NCBI GenBank assembly: GCA_025201845.1
Contig: MU603943.1
Span: 1 to 64,000 of the forward strand
From: Martensiomyces pterosporus
Taxonomy: Eukaryota > Kickxellomycota > Kickxellomycetes > Kickxellales > Kickxellaceae
Direction of reading: 5' to 3'
Length of the DNA: 64,000 nucleotides
The notes below the pieces were generated by a model. The model had not been told where the DNA came from and ran no database searches. It saw only the letters and a list, made by a program, of their open reading frames with translations. A program made the position numbers and the translations under genes. This document shows positions 32,837 to 44,278 of the stretch, in pieces; position 1 is the first letter of the stretch; the number at the start of each line of letters is the position of its first letter.

Positions 32837-35800
32837 TTAGCGGTAGCTGTGGCTTGTGCTGTAGCCACCACGGTCCGCATATCTCTGGCTGCTCTCGCTA
32901 TTTTTGTACGGCGAGCGACCCATGCCGTCAGTGCCAGAGTAGCCAGAGCTGCGTGCATAAGGCGTTTGGCGGTACGGGCCTCTTGACGAGTGGCCTCCAC
33001 GAGGGTGCTTGAATGGGTGGCTGCCGTGGCCGCGGTGGCCAGCCGACGAGTATCTCGATCCGCCGTCTGTATCGCCACCTCCAGAGTACCCTCTACTCCT
33101 GCTTCTGCTGCTATATTCACGGCCGGCAGCCCTGTCGCGCCTGTGGTACGAGCCTTCGTATGCGGATGGCTGGTGGAGCCTTTGGCGCTTCAGCGGCATC
33201 ATATACTCCAGCGGGCGGTAGTCTGAGGGTACAAGTGGTCCCGACACCGCAGATGCCATTACCGTATCAAGAAGCGTATCCACGTCAAGCGGCTGTGCAT
33301 CAAACTCTGAGATGCTCGGTGCTGCAAGGGATAGAGTTACGTAGCTAAGCACATCGCCGCTGCCCAGCAGCCGCTGGTGCAGCAGCGCACTGGCCGAGTT
33401 GGCTGGTCCCGCCCCAGGAGCGCCTGGAACAGAGGATTCGGGTGCTGGTTCAGGCAGAGGCTCTATGGTGGGTCTGTAGGCCTCCAAGCCAGCGACCGAT
33501 GGCCTGACAAACCTACTAGACCGCACGGGTGCCATCAGCTGGCGCTTGCTTAGGAAGCGGCCAGTGATTGAGCCAACGGCCACGCTGCGAATATCATCGA
33601 GCTGGTCAGCACCAGGCGGCGCATCACCACGCGCTCTATAGCCCTCTCCATCTCCTAGCGCATAGTCGCCAGCAACGTCGCCAAGCTGCCCGCCGCTGTG
33701 CTGCCTGGGCATGTCGACATCGTGGTCTCCATAGCGATGGTTGAATCCGAAATCGCGAGTCGCCACAGCGTCGATGCTCAGGTAGCTGTATTTTGCTGAG
33801 ATTCTGGTGATAGCAGACTCGTCAGGGAACTTGTCAATGTAGCGCTTGTCCAGCTTGCTGATCGAGCTCATATCACCGTAGTTGTACTCGTAGTCCGCAA
33901 ACATATCCCACATCTCCTTTGTATCGCCGGTGCTCTGGCTGTGGAATCGCTCAAAGAGCGCCCGTGCATTGCTGTCATCGTTGGAGTCGATCAGGAAGCG
34001 CATGTACTGCAGAATGTACTCTCTGTGGTCAGCGTAGTTCTTGGAGTAGTACTCAAACAGTCTCCCTGCCACATCGGCGCGCTTCCCAACGTGGTACTCC
34101 ATCAGCGCCGCAGCGACAAACAGGTGGTGCGTAATGTACCCAGACGGATCACCGCGTGGCCTGCGCAGGAGCTGTCGTGCTGACTCAATGCCCTCAGACC
34201 GCCGCACAAAGCGCAGATACATGATCCAAGCCAGCGTGTACATTTCACGCTGCTCGTCAAGGCGATCGCCCATGCGCTGCTTAGTCCTGTCAATGCGCCT
34301 CTCGACTGAGCGCTGGACCCTGCCGCTTTTCGTCAGCAGGAGCGCTGGCTGGGTGCTGCTAAAAGCCGCAGCAGAGCCCCCCAGGTCAGGGCCGCCCATC
34401 TCGCTATCTTCGTCTGCTGACATGCTGTCGCCCATATCATCGCCATCGGTTTCAGAATCCGACGACAGATCGCTAGACTCGCCAGCCTGCGAAGCTGTTT
34501 CTGAAAGGCCTACGCCGGCTTGGTCGCGCGAGCCTCCATCGCTGAGTTCCTTCAGCTTCTGGGACAGCTTGTCTAGCCTCCTCGTGTACTTTGACGTGGT
34601 GGTGTCGATTTCAGCTCGCGCTGAGCTCACTACACGCTCGTAGATCTGCTTGCACACGGTCATCTGCTTGAGCTTTTCGGCCATCTCGGCATATGCAAAC
34701 TGCACGGACAGGCTCTCTGGAAGCACCTCGCTGCCGACTTGGATTTTTGCCAGCGCTTCATCTTTGTGGCCAAGCGACCAAAGGTAGTCTGCAAATTCAA
34801 TCCAGACTTCAGGGTAAAACCTAAGTACCATGCAAGCTTGGCTATACGCATACACGACCCTCTTTTGAGTCAGCTCCGCACTCTCCAGCCGCAGGGGGTT
34901 GGAGGCTTCCCACTTGAGGTAGCTCTTCCAAGCATCCAGGTAGCCGATCTCGCGGGGTGACCACTCTGGCAGCTTTGGGAGACTTTGCGGTGGGCCGGTC
35001 TTCTTAATGACATCCCAATGCTTGTTCATCTCGCGAAGAGCAGTGCGAGCAGTCATGTACGCGGACGACATATCGGACAGGAACCTCTTTGCCGCGCCTC
35101 GATTCAGGTTGTTCTCAAACGCATCGTAGCTTTTCCATATCTCCTCCACCTTGAGGAGCGGAATGGCAACGGCCCTCTGGTACGCCTCGCGAACCTGTGC
35201 TATTCTTAGCTGGTCGTCAAGCTGTCCATGCGTCTACAGAATCAACAAGTGGACAGTAGGAGGGGAGGCACGGGATTTAGACTACAGCGCACACGAGTGG
35301 CTTGTTCAGCTAAACAAGCCATGTGCAGCCATTCATCGCTGTTTCTCTACAGAGCTGATACTTGCCTCGCCAGAATTAAGAAAGCCAATGTAGTCGATCC
35401 ATATCTGCCCGGCCTCGCGATCTCCGCCAACATTGTCAAGCACAAGCTTGTAGCAGTTCGTTACTGTGGCACGGCTTTCTGGCTGCGAGACAATACCAGA
35501 GCCGTCTGTGTGGGACCTCAACACGTAGCCCAGGTAGCACTGCCAGAGCTCAAGAGACGGAGCGATAAAGAGCTTTTCATTGAAAACAGACTCGGCCTTT
35601 TCCTTGTTCCCACGGCTCAGCTCCAGCTCAACATAGCTTGAAAGCAGGTAACCAGAGCTTGGGTAGCGCACTAGGGCGTCAGAATATGCCTCATATAGCA
35701 GCCTGTCATCGCCCCTGTGTTTTGCCTCTTGAATCAGGCCCAGCCATGCATCGGAATCGTACACAGAATGCGCCAGCCGCTGTCTGTACATGTCGACTTT

Positions 35801-35869
35801 TGGGTTTCCCGATGTTCTTGCGAGATGTAGCTTGCCGTGCTCATTCGCGCCTACTTGAGATTCCGACAT
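32837..35869 (-). CDS. RNA14: mRNA 3'-end processing factor Rna14 / CstF77
   Basis: HAT-repeat scaffold of cleavage factor I (CstF), required for pre-mRNA cleavage and polyadenylation. Exon 1 (35869-35366, MSESQVGANEHG) and exon 2 (35233-32837) join in phase 0 for 966 aa. The intron begins GC (GGCGAG|GCAAGT). HAT repeats cover about residues 20-640: DAWLGLIQEAKHRGD, EKAESVFNEKLFIAPSLELW, WKSYDAFENNLNRGAAKRF and WIEFADYLWSLG. An acidic insert lies near 405-440. Beyond the Suf/monkeytail region, the last 110 or so residues are rich in Arg, Gly, Ser and Tyr (many RG and SR pairs), which is unusual for the family and resembles an RNA-binding disordered tail. Confidence 0.92.
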
Positions 35870-36613
35870 TGGCGTTTAAGCAAGAAAAGAGAAGACAAAG
35901 AACGGCGGTATCGAACCAGTGCTGTGTCTGCGTAGTTCTTTATTTTGTAGAGGCAGCTGAATGCAAATAGCGGGGCGAAGGTGGCTAGAAAGCAAACAAT
36001 TGGCTCGCCGCAATGCTCGAAATCCGGGCCCAAGTCTAAGTAGCATAGGCTCGTTTTCCGAAAGATTGGGTTTGGCACGTGAATCCACAACCCCGAGCCG
36101 CAATCTAGAAGCAGACATCACTGGTGTGCTCGTTTGTGCAGCTGCCTGGCAATCGATGGGAGCCGCTGCCTTCTCCAGCCACTCAGACAGCGTGGGTGCA
36201 AACATGGCGGTCCCGCGAGCCATGCGCAGAAGGAGATATGTAGATTGCATCCCGCCGTTTTTTCATATTCACACGGCTCCATACCCCGAGGCATATCACA
36301 AGGCTGTCTCCACTGAATTCATTTAAACTCAGCGTCCTGCTCATATATTGCCGTGGGAGCAACCTCGTTCACTGAGGGGGCGCGTATACGCTGCACCAAA
36401 GAGGGCGGCATTTGGCAACGCTCTGCTCTTGCTGGCGTTTGTGCTGGCATTGCTCTCCTACGAGCCCCACCTCATATGTTGCCTCTTTCGTTTCGCCTTT
36501 TCCATGGTCTGAGCCATATATATCGCTGCTATAGTATACTCTTTTGCTAACCAGACGTGGTTCACATAGAAAGCAAACGATATCTGTTTGGCATCTCAGC
36601 TGATACTTCGAGG
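35870..36613. promoter_or_regulatory. Divergent RNA14/DPP5 region
   Basis: 744 bp. Overlapping open frames of about 120 codons on both strands (35876-36326) have no recognisable sequence and no splice structure. Two TATA-like atatat elements occur near 36516-36522 and 36531-36540, about 90 bp before the peptidase ATG. I treat this as regulatory. Confidence 0.4.
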
Positions 36614-38740
36614 ATGACCCGTCAGATAGCGAGCGTCTTCCAACCCACGTTTTTGCTGCGCCTTTTGTGTTTGGTATTCAGCCTGGCGGCTTGCTATATC
36701 ACTGGGAGCCATGCTGCTAATATAGGTACCAGGCCTTTGGACATCCGTTTGTTCCACTCCTTGAACCGCGTTGGCGCACCAGTAGTCTCGCCCAACCAAA
36801 AGAACGTGCTGTTTGTGACTTCCTACTACAGCCAGGATTCAAACAAGTCTGGTGCGTATGTGAGCTGCCTCGACCTGAGCAGTGGCAACATCACGCAGCT
36901 GACGGACAACAGGCCCGGCACATCTGCGGCCAACCCGCTCTGGTTCGACGATGCCACCTTTGGTTTCCTTAGAAAGGGCGCCTTGTACAAGCAAGAGCTG
37001 CACGCAGATGCCAGCCCAGTGCTGGTGTTCAGCCCTCCAACACAAATCAGCAATGCCGCGTTTCGAGCAAACCAGGGCCTCATCTCATTTACCGCATGGA
37101 CCTACCCAAACTCCACGCTTTCGGAGAGCTCTGCGCTCAAGCGAGCAGAGTCCCTCAGGACAGACTCTGCGCAGGTGTACGACAATCTGTGGGCACGCCA
37201 CTGGAACGAGTGGATGACGCTAGAGAAGCCATCCGTGTTCGTTGTGCCTTTGGACAACTCGACAAAGCAATGGCGCGCTGGAGCTGAAATCAACCTTGGT
37301 GCCATGCTTCCGGCAAGCCCCGACCCCCTCACTCGGTGGTACATTGAAGACTATACGATATCTCCATCGGGCGACAATGTTGCATTCGTCACACGGCCGC
37401 CAACCGAGAATGCGACGTGGTCCACAAACGTCGACATTTATCTCGTCCCAACAACGGCAAATGCAAAGCCCAGACTTCTGACAGACCATATGAACGGGAT
37501 GGCTAGCGGTCCAGCGTTTTCCTCGGACGGAACGCGCTTGGCATGGCTGCAGATGGAGACACCTGGATACGAGTCTGACATTAACAGGATCCATATTCAC
37601 AACATTAACACGCGCGAGACCGTATCGATCGCATACGATTGGGACATGTCCCCACGCTCGCTGGTCTGGTCTGACGATGATAAGACCTTGTTTACTGTGA
37701 CGGGGATCAAGGGAAGAAACCTGATTGTCTCGGTCGATGTTGAAACAGGCGCGCGCAAGGTGCTGACGTCTATCGGATCAGCAGGGTCGCTGCGGACGGC
37801 GGGCAAAGACAAGCTTCTCTACGTGTTCAGTCTCCAGGACCAAGCGGGTGACATCTATTCACTTGATCTCCAGAGCGCAAAGTCCAGGCGGCTTACCAAC
37901 GTGAACGAGGAGAAGCTGAGTGGCGTTTACCTGAGCCCAGCCGAGGACTTTCTGTTCACTGGCGCTCGTGGGGACAAGGTGCATGGATGGCTGTTGCGGC
38001 CATACGGCTTTGACCACAGGAAAAAGTACCCACTAGCCTACTTGATCCACGGCGGCCCTCAGCAGGCCAACATCCAGTCCTTCAGCTATAGCCAATGGAA
38101 CCCCAACATGTATGCAAACGCCGGGTTTGTGACTGTCTTGGTGAACTTCCATGGCTCGCCCACGTACGGCCAAAACTTCACTGACTCTGTCAGGCACAAG
38201 TGGGGCGACTATCCCTATGTTGATCTGATGCGGGGACTCGACCATGTTCTCGGCAAGTACCCCTTTGTCGACAGGTCGCGCATGGCTGCGCTTGGCGGGT
38301 CATTTGGTGCATACATGGTCAACTGGCTGAATGGCCATACCGACCAGTTCAAGTGCTTTGTGGCACACGATGGAAAGCTGAGCACTGTTTCGGGCTACTA
38401 CGGGACAGACGAGCTGTGGTTCCCGGAGTGGGACCTGGGCAAGCCTTGGGACCCGGCGGGGCGGGCAGTTCTCGAAGAAAACAACCCAGAGAGGTTTGCA
38501 TCCAACTTCAAGACGCCCACATTGTTTATTCAGGGCGAAAAGGACTTTAGGATCCCCGTCAGCGAGTCGCTTGGTGCATGGACGCTGCTTCGGCGCAAAG
38601 GCATCCCTGCCCGTTTGGTCTACTTCCCTGACGAGGACCACTGGATCAACAAGATGGGAAATTCGATTCGGTGGTACACCGAGGTTATCAAGTGGATTTC
38701 AGCATGGACAAATTCGACGCCGCCATATCCCCTGGACTGA
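36614..38740 (+). CDS. DPP5: Secreted S9 prolyl-oligopeptidase, dipeptidyl-peptidase 5 type
   Basis: Single exon, 708 aa from ATG 36614; an in-frame ATG at 36557 would put a hydrophilic stretch before the signal. A hydrophobic signal peptide is visible (LLRLLCLVFSLAACYITG, about residues 13-30). The middle is a beta-propeller, with several NxT/NxS sequons. The C-terminal alpha/beta-hydrolase domain has the nucleophile in LGGSFGAYM, the Asp in GEKDFRIP and the His in DEDHWI. YLIHGGPQ is the oxyanion-side signature. It most resembles fungal secreted DPP5, which releases dipeptides from extracellular proteins. No membrane anchor after the signal. Confidence 0.9.
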   Translation: MTRQIASVFQPTFLLRLLCLVFSLAACYITGSHAANIGTRPLDIRLFHSLNRVGAPVVSPNQKNVLFVTSYYSQDSNKSGAYVSCLDLSSGNITQLTDNRPGTSAANPLWFDDATFGFLRKGALYKQELHADASPVLVFSPPTQISNAAFRANQGLISFTAWTYPNSTLSESSALKRAESLRTDSAQVYDNLWARHWNEWMTLEKPSVFVVPLDNSTKQWRAGAEINLGAMLPASPDPLTRWYIEDYTISPSGDNVAFVTRPPTENATWSTNVDIYLVPTTANAKPRLLTDHMNGMASGPAFSSDGTRLAWLQMETPGYESDINRIHIHNINTRETVSIAYDWDMSPRSLVWSDDDKTLFTVTGIKGRNLIVSVDVETGARKVLTSIGSAGSLRTAGKDKLLYVFSLQDQAGDIYSLDLQSAKSRRLTNVNEEKLSGVYLSPAEDFLFTGARGDKVHGWLLRPYGFDHRKKYPLAYLIHGGPQQANIQSFSYSQWNPNMYANAGFVTVLVNFHGSPTYGQNFTDSVRHKWGDYPYVDLMRGLDHVLGKYPFVDRSRMAALGGSFGAYMVNWLNGHTDQFKCFVAHDGKLSTVSGYYGTDELWFPEWDLGKPWDPAGRAVLEENNPERFASNFKTPTLFIQGEKDFRIPVSESLGAWTLLRRKGIPARLVYFPDEDHWINKMGNSIRWYTEVIKWISAWTNSTPPYPLD

Positions 38741-38993
38741 GCAGGCGTGTGTGGGGGTGCTGTGGCACACAGCTGTGCCACGCTTGGTCCATATTCCAAA
38801 GTCAGCACCGCTGCTTGCGTTGCAACCTGTCGTGCTTTTCCTGCAGCCAATCTAGTTAGCCAACTTTATTTATATAAGAATAGTAGAGAAAGAGGCATTG
38901 GAGAAACAGGATGGGAGAGATGAGCTTGGATTGGAAGCCGCATATGGAGTAGGAGCAAAGGGCTCATGCGCGTTTTGCAAGCGCAAGATGCGC

Positions 38994-41900
38994 TTAGAAG
39001 TTTCCGCGGTTGACCTTGTCTCGGAGCTGGCCAAGGAACTGCTGGTAGCTAGGCGCACTGGTATCCATGTCCTCAGACAGCCGCTGCGTCATCCACATGC
39101 GGAGGACAGGCTCCCCATCCTCCTTGCAGACGTACGTAACAGGGTTCCAGAGGTTGTGGCAAAGGGCATTCAGGCGACGAAGGATGTTGTTAGCCTGGAA
39201 GTTGAGCTCAAAGCCAGGCGCCGGCTTGTTGTCTCCGTTGCTGAGATCAGGGAACGAAATGACGCCGCTAGGAATCGTGCGCACGTCTTGCACATTAAGC
39301 AGTGCGCGGCAGACCGCAGGGTTGACTTCGCGCCCAAACCACAGGAACGAGTCGCAGCCGTCATGCAGCAGGTAGACGCCAAATGGCGAAAGCGACTCCG
39401 CCGACAGGTTGAGGCGCGGGGGAAGGCTGACGATGCCAGTCTGCTCGTCGGGGTAGCCGGCTGATTCGGGAAGGTTGTGCAGACCGTAGATACGGGCAAC
39501 TGTATATGGCTGTACACCCTGCTCGGCTGGGAGCGTAAGGACAAAGTCCATTGCCGAAATGCGGAGCGCAGGCGGGATGTTGCTGCCACTGCGCAGCGAC
39601 GTGTGCTTCAAGCTGGCAAGCGTCAAGAATGGCAGCAGCTGCAGCGAGCGGGGGATCTGGAGTTGAGTGGTGGCACCCGAGGACGACTGGGTGCACTCGG
39701 TCTTGAACGCACCGATGATTTCCAGGGTCTTGTGCTGAAGAGCCTCGCGAGCATCCTCCAGCTTTGCGACCAAGGCGCGGTCTACTGCCTTCTTTGCAAG
39801 CAGCGATGCGATCGAGACCTGGTCGGCATGGTGGAACACAGTGTGGATGTTGTCCGTGGTTGGCAGCGCAAGTGTTGAGACGCGGATGCGGCGCTCTCCA
39901 TACGAGGTGGTGTGGAGCAGGGCAGTCTGGAAGTAGACAACAGGGGTGGTCAGGGCATCGTCGATCTCGACATCCACGGCATAGCTGTGGTTAGGCGTCA
40001 CATTGGGCAGAGCAAGGAGATCCATGGAGCGCAGGAAGAAGTTTCCGTAGTACGACGCCATGCGCAGACCCTTCGAGGCGCGGATACGCAGCACTGCTTC
40101 AAGACCGACCTTTGCGGCAAGGTGGTCAGAGAACTCGCGAGTAAAGCGGTCGACCTCGGGCTTGCGAGTGGCCATAAACGAAGGATAGTAGAACACAGAT
40201 CCGCCGGTGTAGCGAGCCAGACACGACACTGTCGGGATGTCCATGGGCTGCTGCCCAAAGAAAACCGTGTCAAATGCAATTTGCACGCGCGAGCAGTCTG
40301 CGGCAAGCGTCTTGTACCAGTTGTTCTGGGGACGGAGCAGCTCAGACTCGCGTGGAGTGCCCAGGTCCTTGCCCTCGGGGCGTGGCTCAACCTTGCCCTC
40401 GCCAATGGTGGGCGGCGATGCTTGCATGACAACGATTTTGCCGCCGAGCGTGCCAAGCAGCTTCTGGGCGGCCTTGATCGCTGGGGACAGAGCGTTGCCG
40501 ACCGAGTGGTTGTCCTTAAACATGCTTCCTAGGCGCGACAGCAGGCACTCAATACCCTCGCGGCACTCGCTGAGGTTGAGCAGCAGATCGGAGGGCGAAG
40601 GCAGGAAGACATCGTCGAGATCGCCAACGACAAGCTGCTGAGGCTCTGCGCTGCCAGGACGCACCTGGAAGAAATGCAGAGCTGTGTCTGCAGCGATAAA
40701 GGCAACCTTGGTGCGCTTGTCGACGTTGGGGATGCGGTCGAGTGCACTGAGGATAGACTGGCCGATAGTTTCCGGCGCGCCGAGCTGAACTGATGCATAC
40801 GAAACATCGATGATGAAGACGTACACAGGTGGCATTGGTGGGCGGACCATGTACTCGACCGGCGCAATGAATTCCACAACAGAGTAGTTGAGATCGGGGC
40901 GCTTCCAGCGGTCCTTCTGGACCTGAGTCGCAGAGTCATAGTCAAAGAAGAGCGGGACATCGTTGTTAAGCCCGCACATGTTGCACTTCCATCTGCGGCC
41001 CCCTTCCACAAACTGCACGAATGGATTGATGTATGTACGGCAGCGCCTGCACCGCACAATCTCGTTGACAACGGGGATAGGCTCCTCGCCTTGCTCCTGA
41101 GACTTGAAAGGGGTGATGACGAGGCCGAATGGGAGCTTGGTCTTTTTGAGCAGTTTGTCGGTTTTTGGCACAGCATTGAGCGTGCTGCGCTTATGCTTGG
41201 GCGGGCAGATGATGTGTGGAGATGGCACGCACGCCGCATTCGGGGGCAGCTTGATCACAGGTGGCTCCTCTTCCAGGGCAGCAAGCTGTGGCTGTCCGCC
41301 AAGCAATGCAATCTGGTACTCCTGAGGGTTTGGCCCAAGCCCCATCTGCGAGAATTGCTGCGCAATGCCAGCCATCTGGGGCACTTGTCCAGGAGCGGGC
41401 TGCTGGAGAGCAGGATATCCGGGCGCCATCATGTTTGACGTAGGCGGAGCACTTGGCATACCGGGTGCTGCGGCGTTTGGCACAAGTGGGGTTTGGCTAG
41501 CACCGGGAACAAAGAATCCGCCTGGCCCTGCGTTCTGATCTGCTGCTGGCTGAGCACCTTGCTGTGCAGACCCAGGAGGAGGAGGAAGCCCAGGCGGGGT
41601 GAGCTGGGTTTGTTGCTGTGGTTGCTGCTGCTGCTGCTGCGCACTATAAGCGGAGCCCATCTGCTCGGGGTAGAGTCTACGGCGGGAGGAAACCGCCGGC
41701 GCGGGCTGTGGTGGGGGAGACATTGCGTGTTGTGGGCGTGCAGATGAAGGCACTGCTCCTGGGTAGTTGCTGTGCTGAGCATAGGGCTGCTGAGGAGGGT
41801 AGTTTGCTGGTGGCTGCTGCTGCTGCTGCTGCTGCTGGGGCTGGGGCTGGTAATGTGCTGGAGGAGCCATGGGCCTCTGAGGACCCCCGATGTTGCCTGG

Positions 41901-42287
41901 AGGCGGAACCAGAGTTCCAGCTGGAAGAGGTGCAGCATAGCCTGCACTATGAGCGAGCGGAGAGGTTACACGTCCGGCCATTGGAGGGTGGGGAGGCGGT
42001 CCGGGCCGCACTCCTTGGGGAGCTGCCGGGCCAGGCGATGGGCGGTATGGAGCGGGCTGGCCAGCAAACGGCGATCTCCCACCACCGCCTCCTGCGTGGG
42101 GGTCGGCAGGGGCCGGTGAGGCACCTGAAGGGGGGGCGGTGGGCGTCGCAGTGCGAGAGACTGGGTGTGGGCGCACCTGAGCGAGTGGCGATGAGCCTGG
42201 TCCAAATCCAACCGGCGGCGTCGCTGTGCGCGCTGGCCCACCCTGCGAATTTGCTGGCGGCGGGGGAGGTGGAGGAATGTTCGACAT
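38994..42287 (-). CDS. SEC24: COPII coat subunit Sec24
   Basis: Cargo-binding half of the Sec23/24 inner coat at ER exit sites. Single exon, 1,097 aa. The first 330 or so residues are Pro/Gln/Gly-rich and disordered, with CAG-type glutamine runs (41819-41838 and around 41627-41642). A zinc ribbon lies at about 409-430 (CRRC, CNMC). The trunk begins PPMPPVYVFIIDVSY. The gelsolin-like end is intact (GVYLLHDGCDSFLWFG). The last residues (LGQLRDKVNRGNF) match the family. It is convergent with the DPP5 gene and divergent from the EEP gene. Confidence 0.96.
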   Translation of the reverse strand: MSNIPPPPPPPANSQGGPARTATPPVGFGPGSSPLAQVRPHPVSRTATPTAPPSGASPAPADPHAGGGGGRSPFAGQPAPYRPSPGPAAPQGVRPGPPPHPPMAGRVTSPLAHSAGYAAPLPAGTLVPPPGNIGGPQRPMAPPAHYQPQPQQQQQQQQPPANYPPQQPYAQHSNYPGAVPSSARPQHAMSPPPQPAPAVSSRRRLYPEQMGSAYSAQQQQQQPQQQTQLTPPGLPPPPGSAQQGAQPAADQNAGPGGFFVPGASQTPLVPNAAAPGMPSAPPTSNMMAPGYPALQQPAPGQVPQMAGIAQQFSQMGLGPNPQEYQIALLGGQPQLAALEEEPPVIKLPPNAACVPSPHIICPPKHKRSTLNAVPKTDKLLKKTKLPFGLVITPFKSQEQGEEPIPVVNEIVRCRRCRTYINPFVQFVEGGRRWKCNMCGLNNDVPLFFDYDSATQVQKDRWKRPDLNYSVVEFIAPVEYMVRPPMPPVYVFIIDVSYASVQLGAPETIGQSILSALDRIPNVDKRTKVAFIAADTALHFFQVRPGSAEPQQLVVGDLDDVFLPSPSDLLLNLSECREGIECLLSRLGSMFKDNHSVGNALSPAIKAAQKLLGTLGGKIVVMQASPPTIGEGKVEPRPEGKDLGTPRESELLRPQNNWYKTLAADCSRVQIAFDTVFFGQQPMDIPTVSCLARYTGGSVFYYPSFMATRKPEVDRFTREFSDHLAAKVGLEAVLRIRASKGLRMASYYGNFFLRSMDLLALPNVTPNHSYAVDVEIDDALTTPVVYFQTALLHTTSYGERRIRVSTLALPTTDNIHTVFHHADQVSIASLLAKKAVDRALVAKLEDAREALQHKTLEIIGAFKTECTQSSSGATTQLQIPRSLQLLPFLTLASLKHTSLRSGSNIPPALRISAMDFVLTLPAEQGVQPYTVARIYGLHNLPESAGYPDEQTGIVSLPPRLNLSAESLSPFGVYLLHDGCDSFLWFGREVNPAVCRALLNVQDVRTIPSGVISFPDLSNGDNKPAPGFELNFQANNILRRLNALCHNLWNPVTYVCKEDGEPVLRMWMTQRLSEDMDTSAPSYQQFLGQLRDKVNRGNF

Positions 42288-42736
42288 CTCACAATAATCG
42301 ACTGATTAAAGCTTCCGGCTGTGTGGTGGCTACGGACAAGCTATTCAACTACGTGCTCAGAAAAGAACAAGGGGATAGGGAGCTGCTTTTGAACGCAAAG
42401 GGAAGCAAGATTGCAAAAGAAAGAGCAAGCGAATTGGGGTCGGATGAGATGCATTGGAGCGAGAAGCGTGGGGAGCGATGTCGCCAGCCGCCCAGCCTAG
42501 GAGCCGTAGCCCTGAAAATTGCGGCTGAGCGGAGGCGTCGCGTTTTGATTGGTCCAGCGCTTGCGGCCAGGGGGAGGGCTGGAGAGGCTCGGGCGACAGC
42601 GCGGCACACGGCCAAGCGCTGGTTTTGGCGGGCCATGCAGCTTTGCTTTGCTTTGCACAGTCTTCGCCTGCGCTACACACTTTCCCTTTTGCCAGCACGC
42701 ATTGCTAACGCATTGCTCTTTGTATAGCAGAAAAGC
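42288..42736. promoter_or_regulatory. Divergent SEC24/EEP promoter
   Basis: 449 bp with ctttgctttgc repeats near 42643-42655. No gene is supported; open frames here are by-products of high GC. Confidence 0.45.
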
Positions 42737-44070
42737 ATGGAGCTCGCCCTTCCTGGACAGCTGCTCACATACGATTGTCGCGACACGAGCCAGCCTGTCG
42801 ACGTGGCAACAATTCCTCGCCCACTGCGCCTGGTGCAGTGGAATATCGAGCGCGGATACCACCTCGAAGCAGTTATTGCCACGCTGGCAAAGCTCGATGC
42901 GGACATCATATGCCTGCAGGTAGGTGTGCAAATATCTTGTGCTGTGCTGAAGCTACCGGCCACGGGCATACACGAGCCCTGGGTAGGCGCCGCGAACAAG
43001 TGCTAAAGTGCTCGGCTGGACCCATGGGTGTGGCGCTGTGTTGGTAGGAGGTTGATATATGCAACAAACGGAGTGGCGGCAGCAACCATGGCAAGATTAT
43101 CGCTGAGCGACTGGGGCTGAACGGCGGCATCGCCATCGAGTTTCAAGAGCTAGAGAGTCCATGCCGCGATGCTGGGCAGCAAGGCGGCGGAGTACATGGC
43201 AACGCGATCTACTCAAAGTTCGATATGAAGTTTCGCGTTGTGGATCACGCACACCAGCCCTACGACTGGCCCAGGGACGGGGCGTTGCTTGGGGAGCCGC
43301 GGCTGGGCCGGCGATATACACTAGCAGCAGAGGTCATGGTGCCTAAACGGCCAGCTGTTCTGGCATACAGCGCCCACTTTGAGTGCTTCACAGGGATTGC
43401 TGGCCGTGCAGGGCAGCTGAGCGACTTGCTTTTGGATAGCAGCAGCTCCGTGCCTAAGCTCCCGCACCAGATCGTGTTTGGCGACTTTAACACATTTGCG
43501 CACTCGCTCGCTCGGCTGTCGCCAAAGTACGCTAGCGGGTGGTATCGCTTCCGAACTATCGGCCTAACAGAGCCCGAGTGGTGGGTGAAAAACATTCTCT
43601 CGTGGTACCCGGAAGACGGCGCCATCAACCGGCGGCTCGAGGACCAGGGCTTGCCAGACGATCTGCGGTTTTCAAGCGACGTCCTCCGTGCAGCCACCAA
43701 CCCTGGGTGGTGGGACCCGTTTGATGTCATGAAGGACATAACGATATCCAACCATGCAGGCTGGATGACAGCCAAGGTCGACTGGGCATTTGTGCGGCAG
43801 TTTCGCGTGGTCAGGCACTGGATGGAAAACCGCGGCTTTTCCGCGTCAGACCACCGCTGCCTAGTTGTGGAAGCCGAGTATGCACACGCAGATGTCTTGG
43901 CGGAGCACAAGAAGCAAACCAGAGCTACAGCTCGCGAGCTCGAGCTCAAGCGGCGGAGCAAGTTCTGGACGTGGCTCACACTCCTCAGCGCATCGAGCTT
44001 GAGCTATGTGGCTCTGAAGGTGGCACGTATGAGCATGACGTCAGGCATTTCCTCAGCTCAGCCGACGTAG
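42737..44070 (+). CDS. Endonuclease/exonuclease/phosphatase-fold protein with C-terminal membrane helix
   Basis: Exons 42737-42919 and 43048-44070 join in phase 0 for 401 aa. The EEP superfamily motifs are visible: RLVQWNIERG (Asn), DADIICLQ|EVDI (metal-binding Glu right at the splice junction), FGDFNTF (Asp/Asn), and SASDHRCLVVEAEY (terminal Asp-His). The fold includes DNase I-like nucleases and inositol or sphingolipid phosphatases; substrate cannot be told from sequence. A hydrophobic segment near the end (FWTWLTLLSASSLSYVALKV, about 368-390) leaves a 10-residue tail, which suggests a tail anchor on an internal membrane. Confidence 0.82.
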
Positions 44071-44278
44071 GCCGCCGCTGGCTGAATGCCAGCATCTGCG
44101 CCACGCACGTGCTTCTGCGCACAGCCAATCGCCTCTTCGGCAGCTAGCAGCACCTATAACGCCACCTCCCCAGGCTGGCTGGGGCGCAAGCGGCACGTAC
44201 TCGTTTTCTTCCCTTTGTCATTATTAGCAATAGTGCAGCTTCTTTTTTCTTACATACACCAATACCTTCGCAGCTGCT

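Noticed and set aside
35876..36326. Overlapping 120-codon open frames on both strands
   Set aside because: No recognisable sequence, no splice signals and both strands open together, as expected by chance in GC-rich DNA; fits a promoter better.
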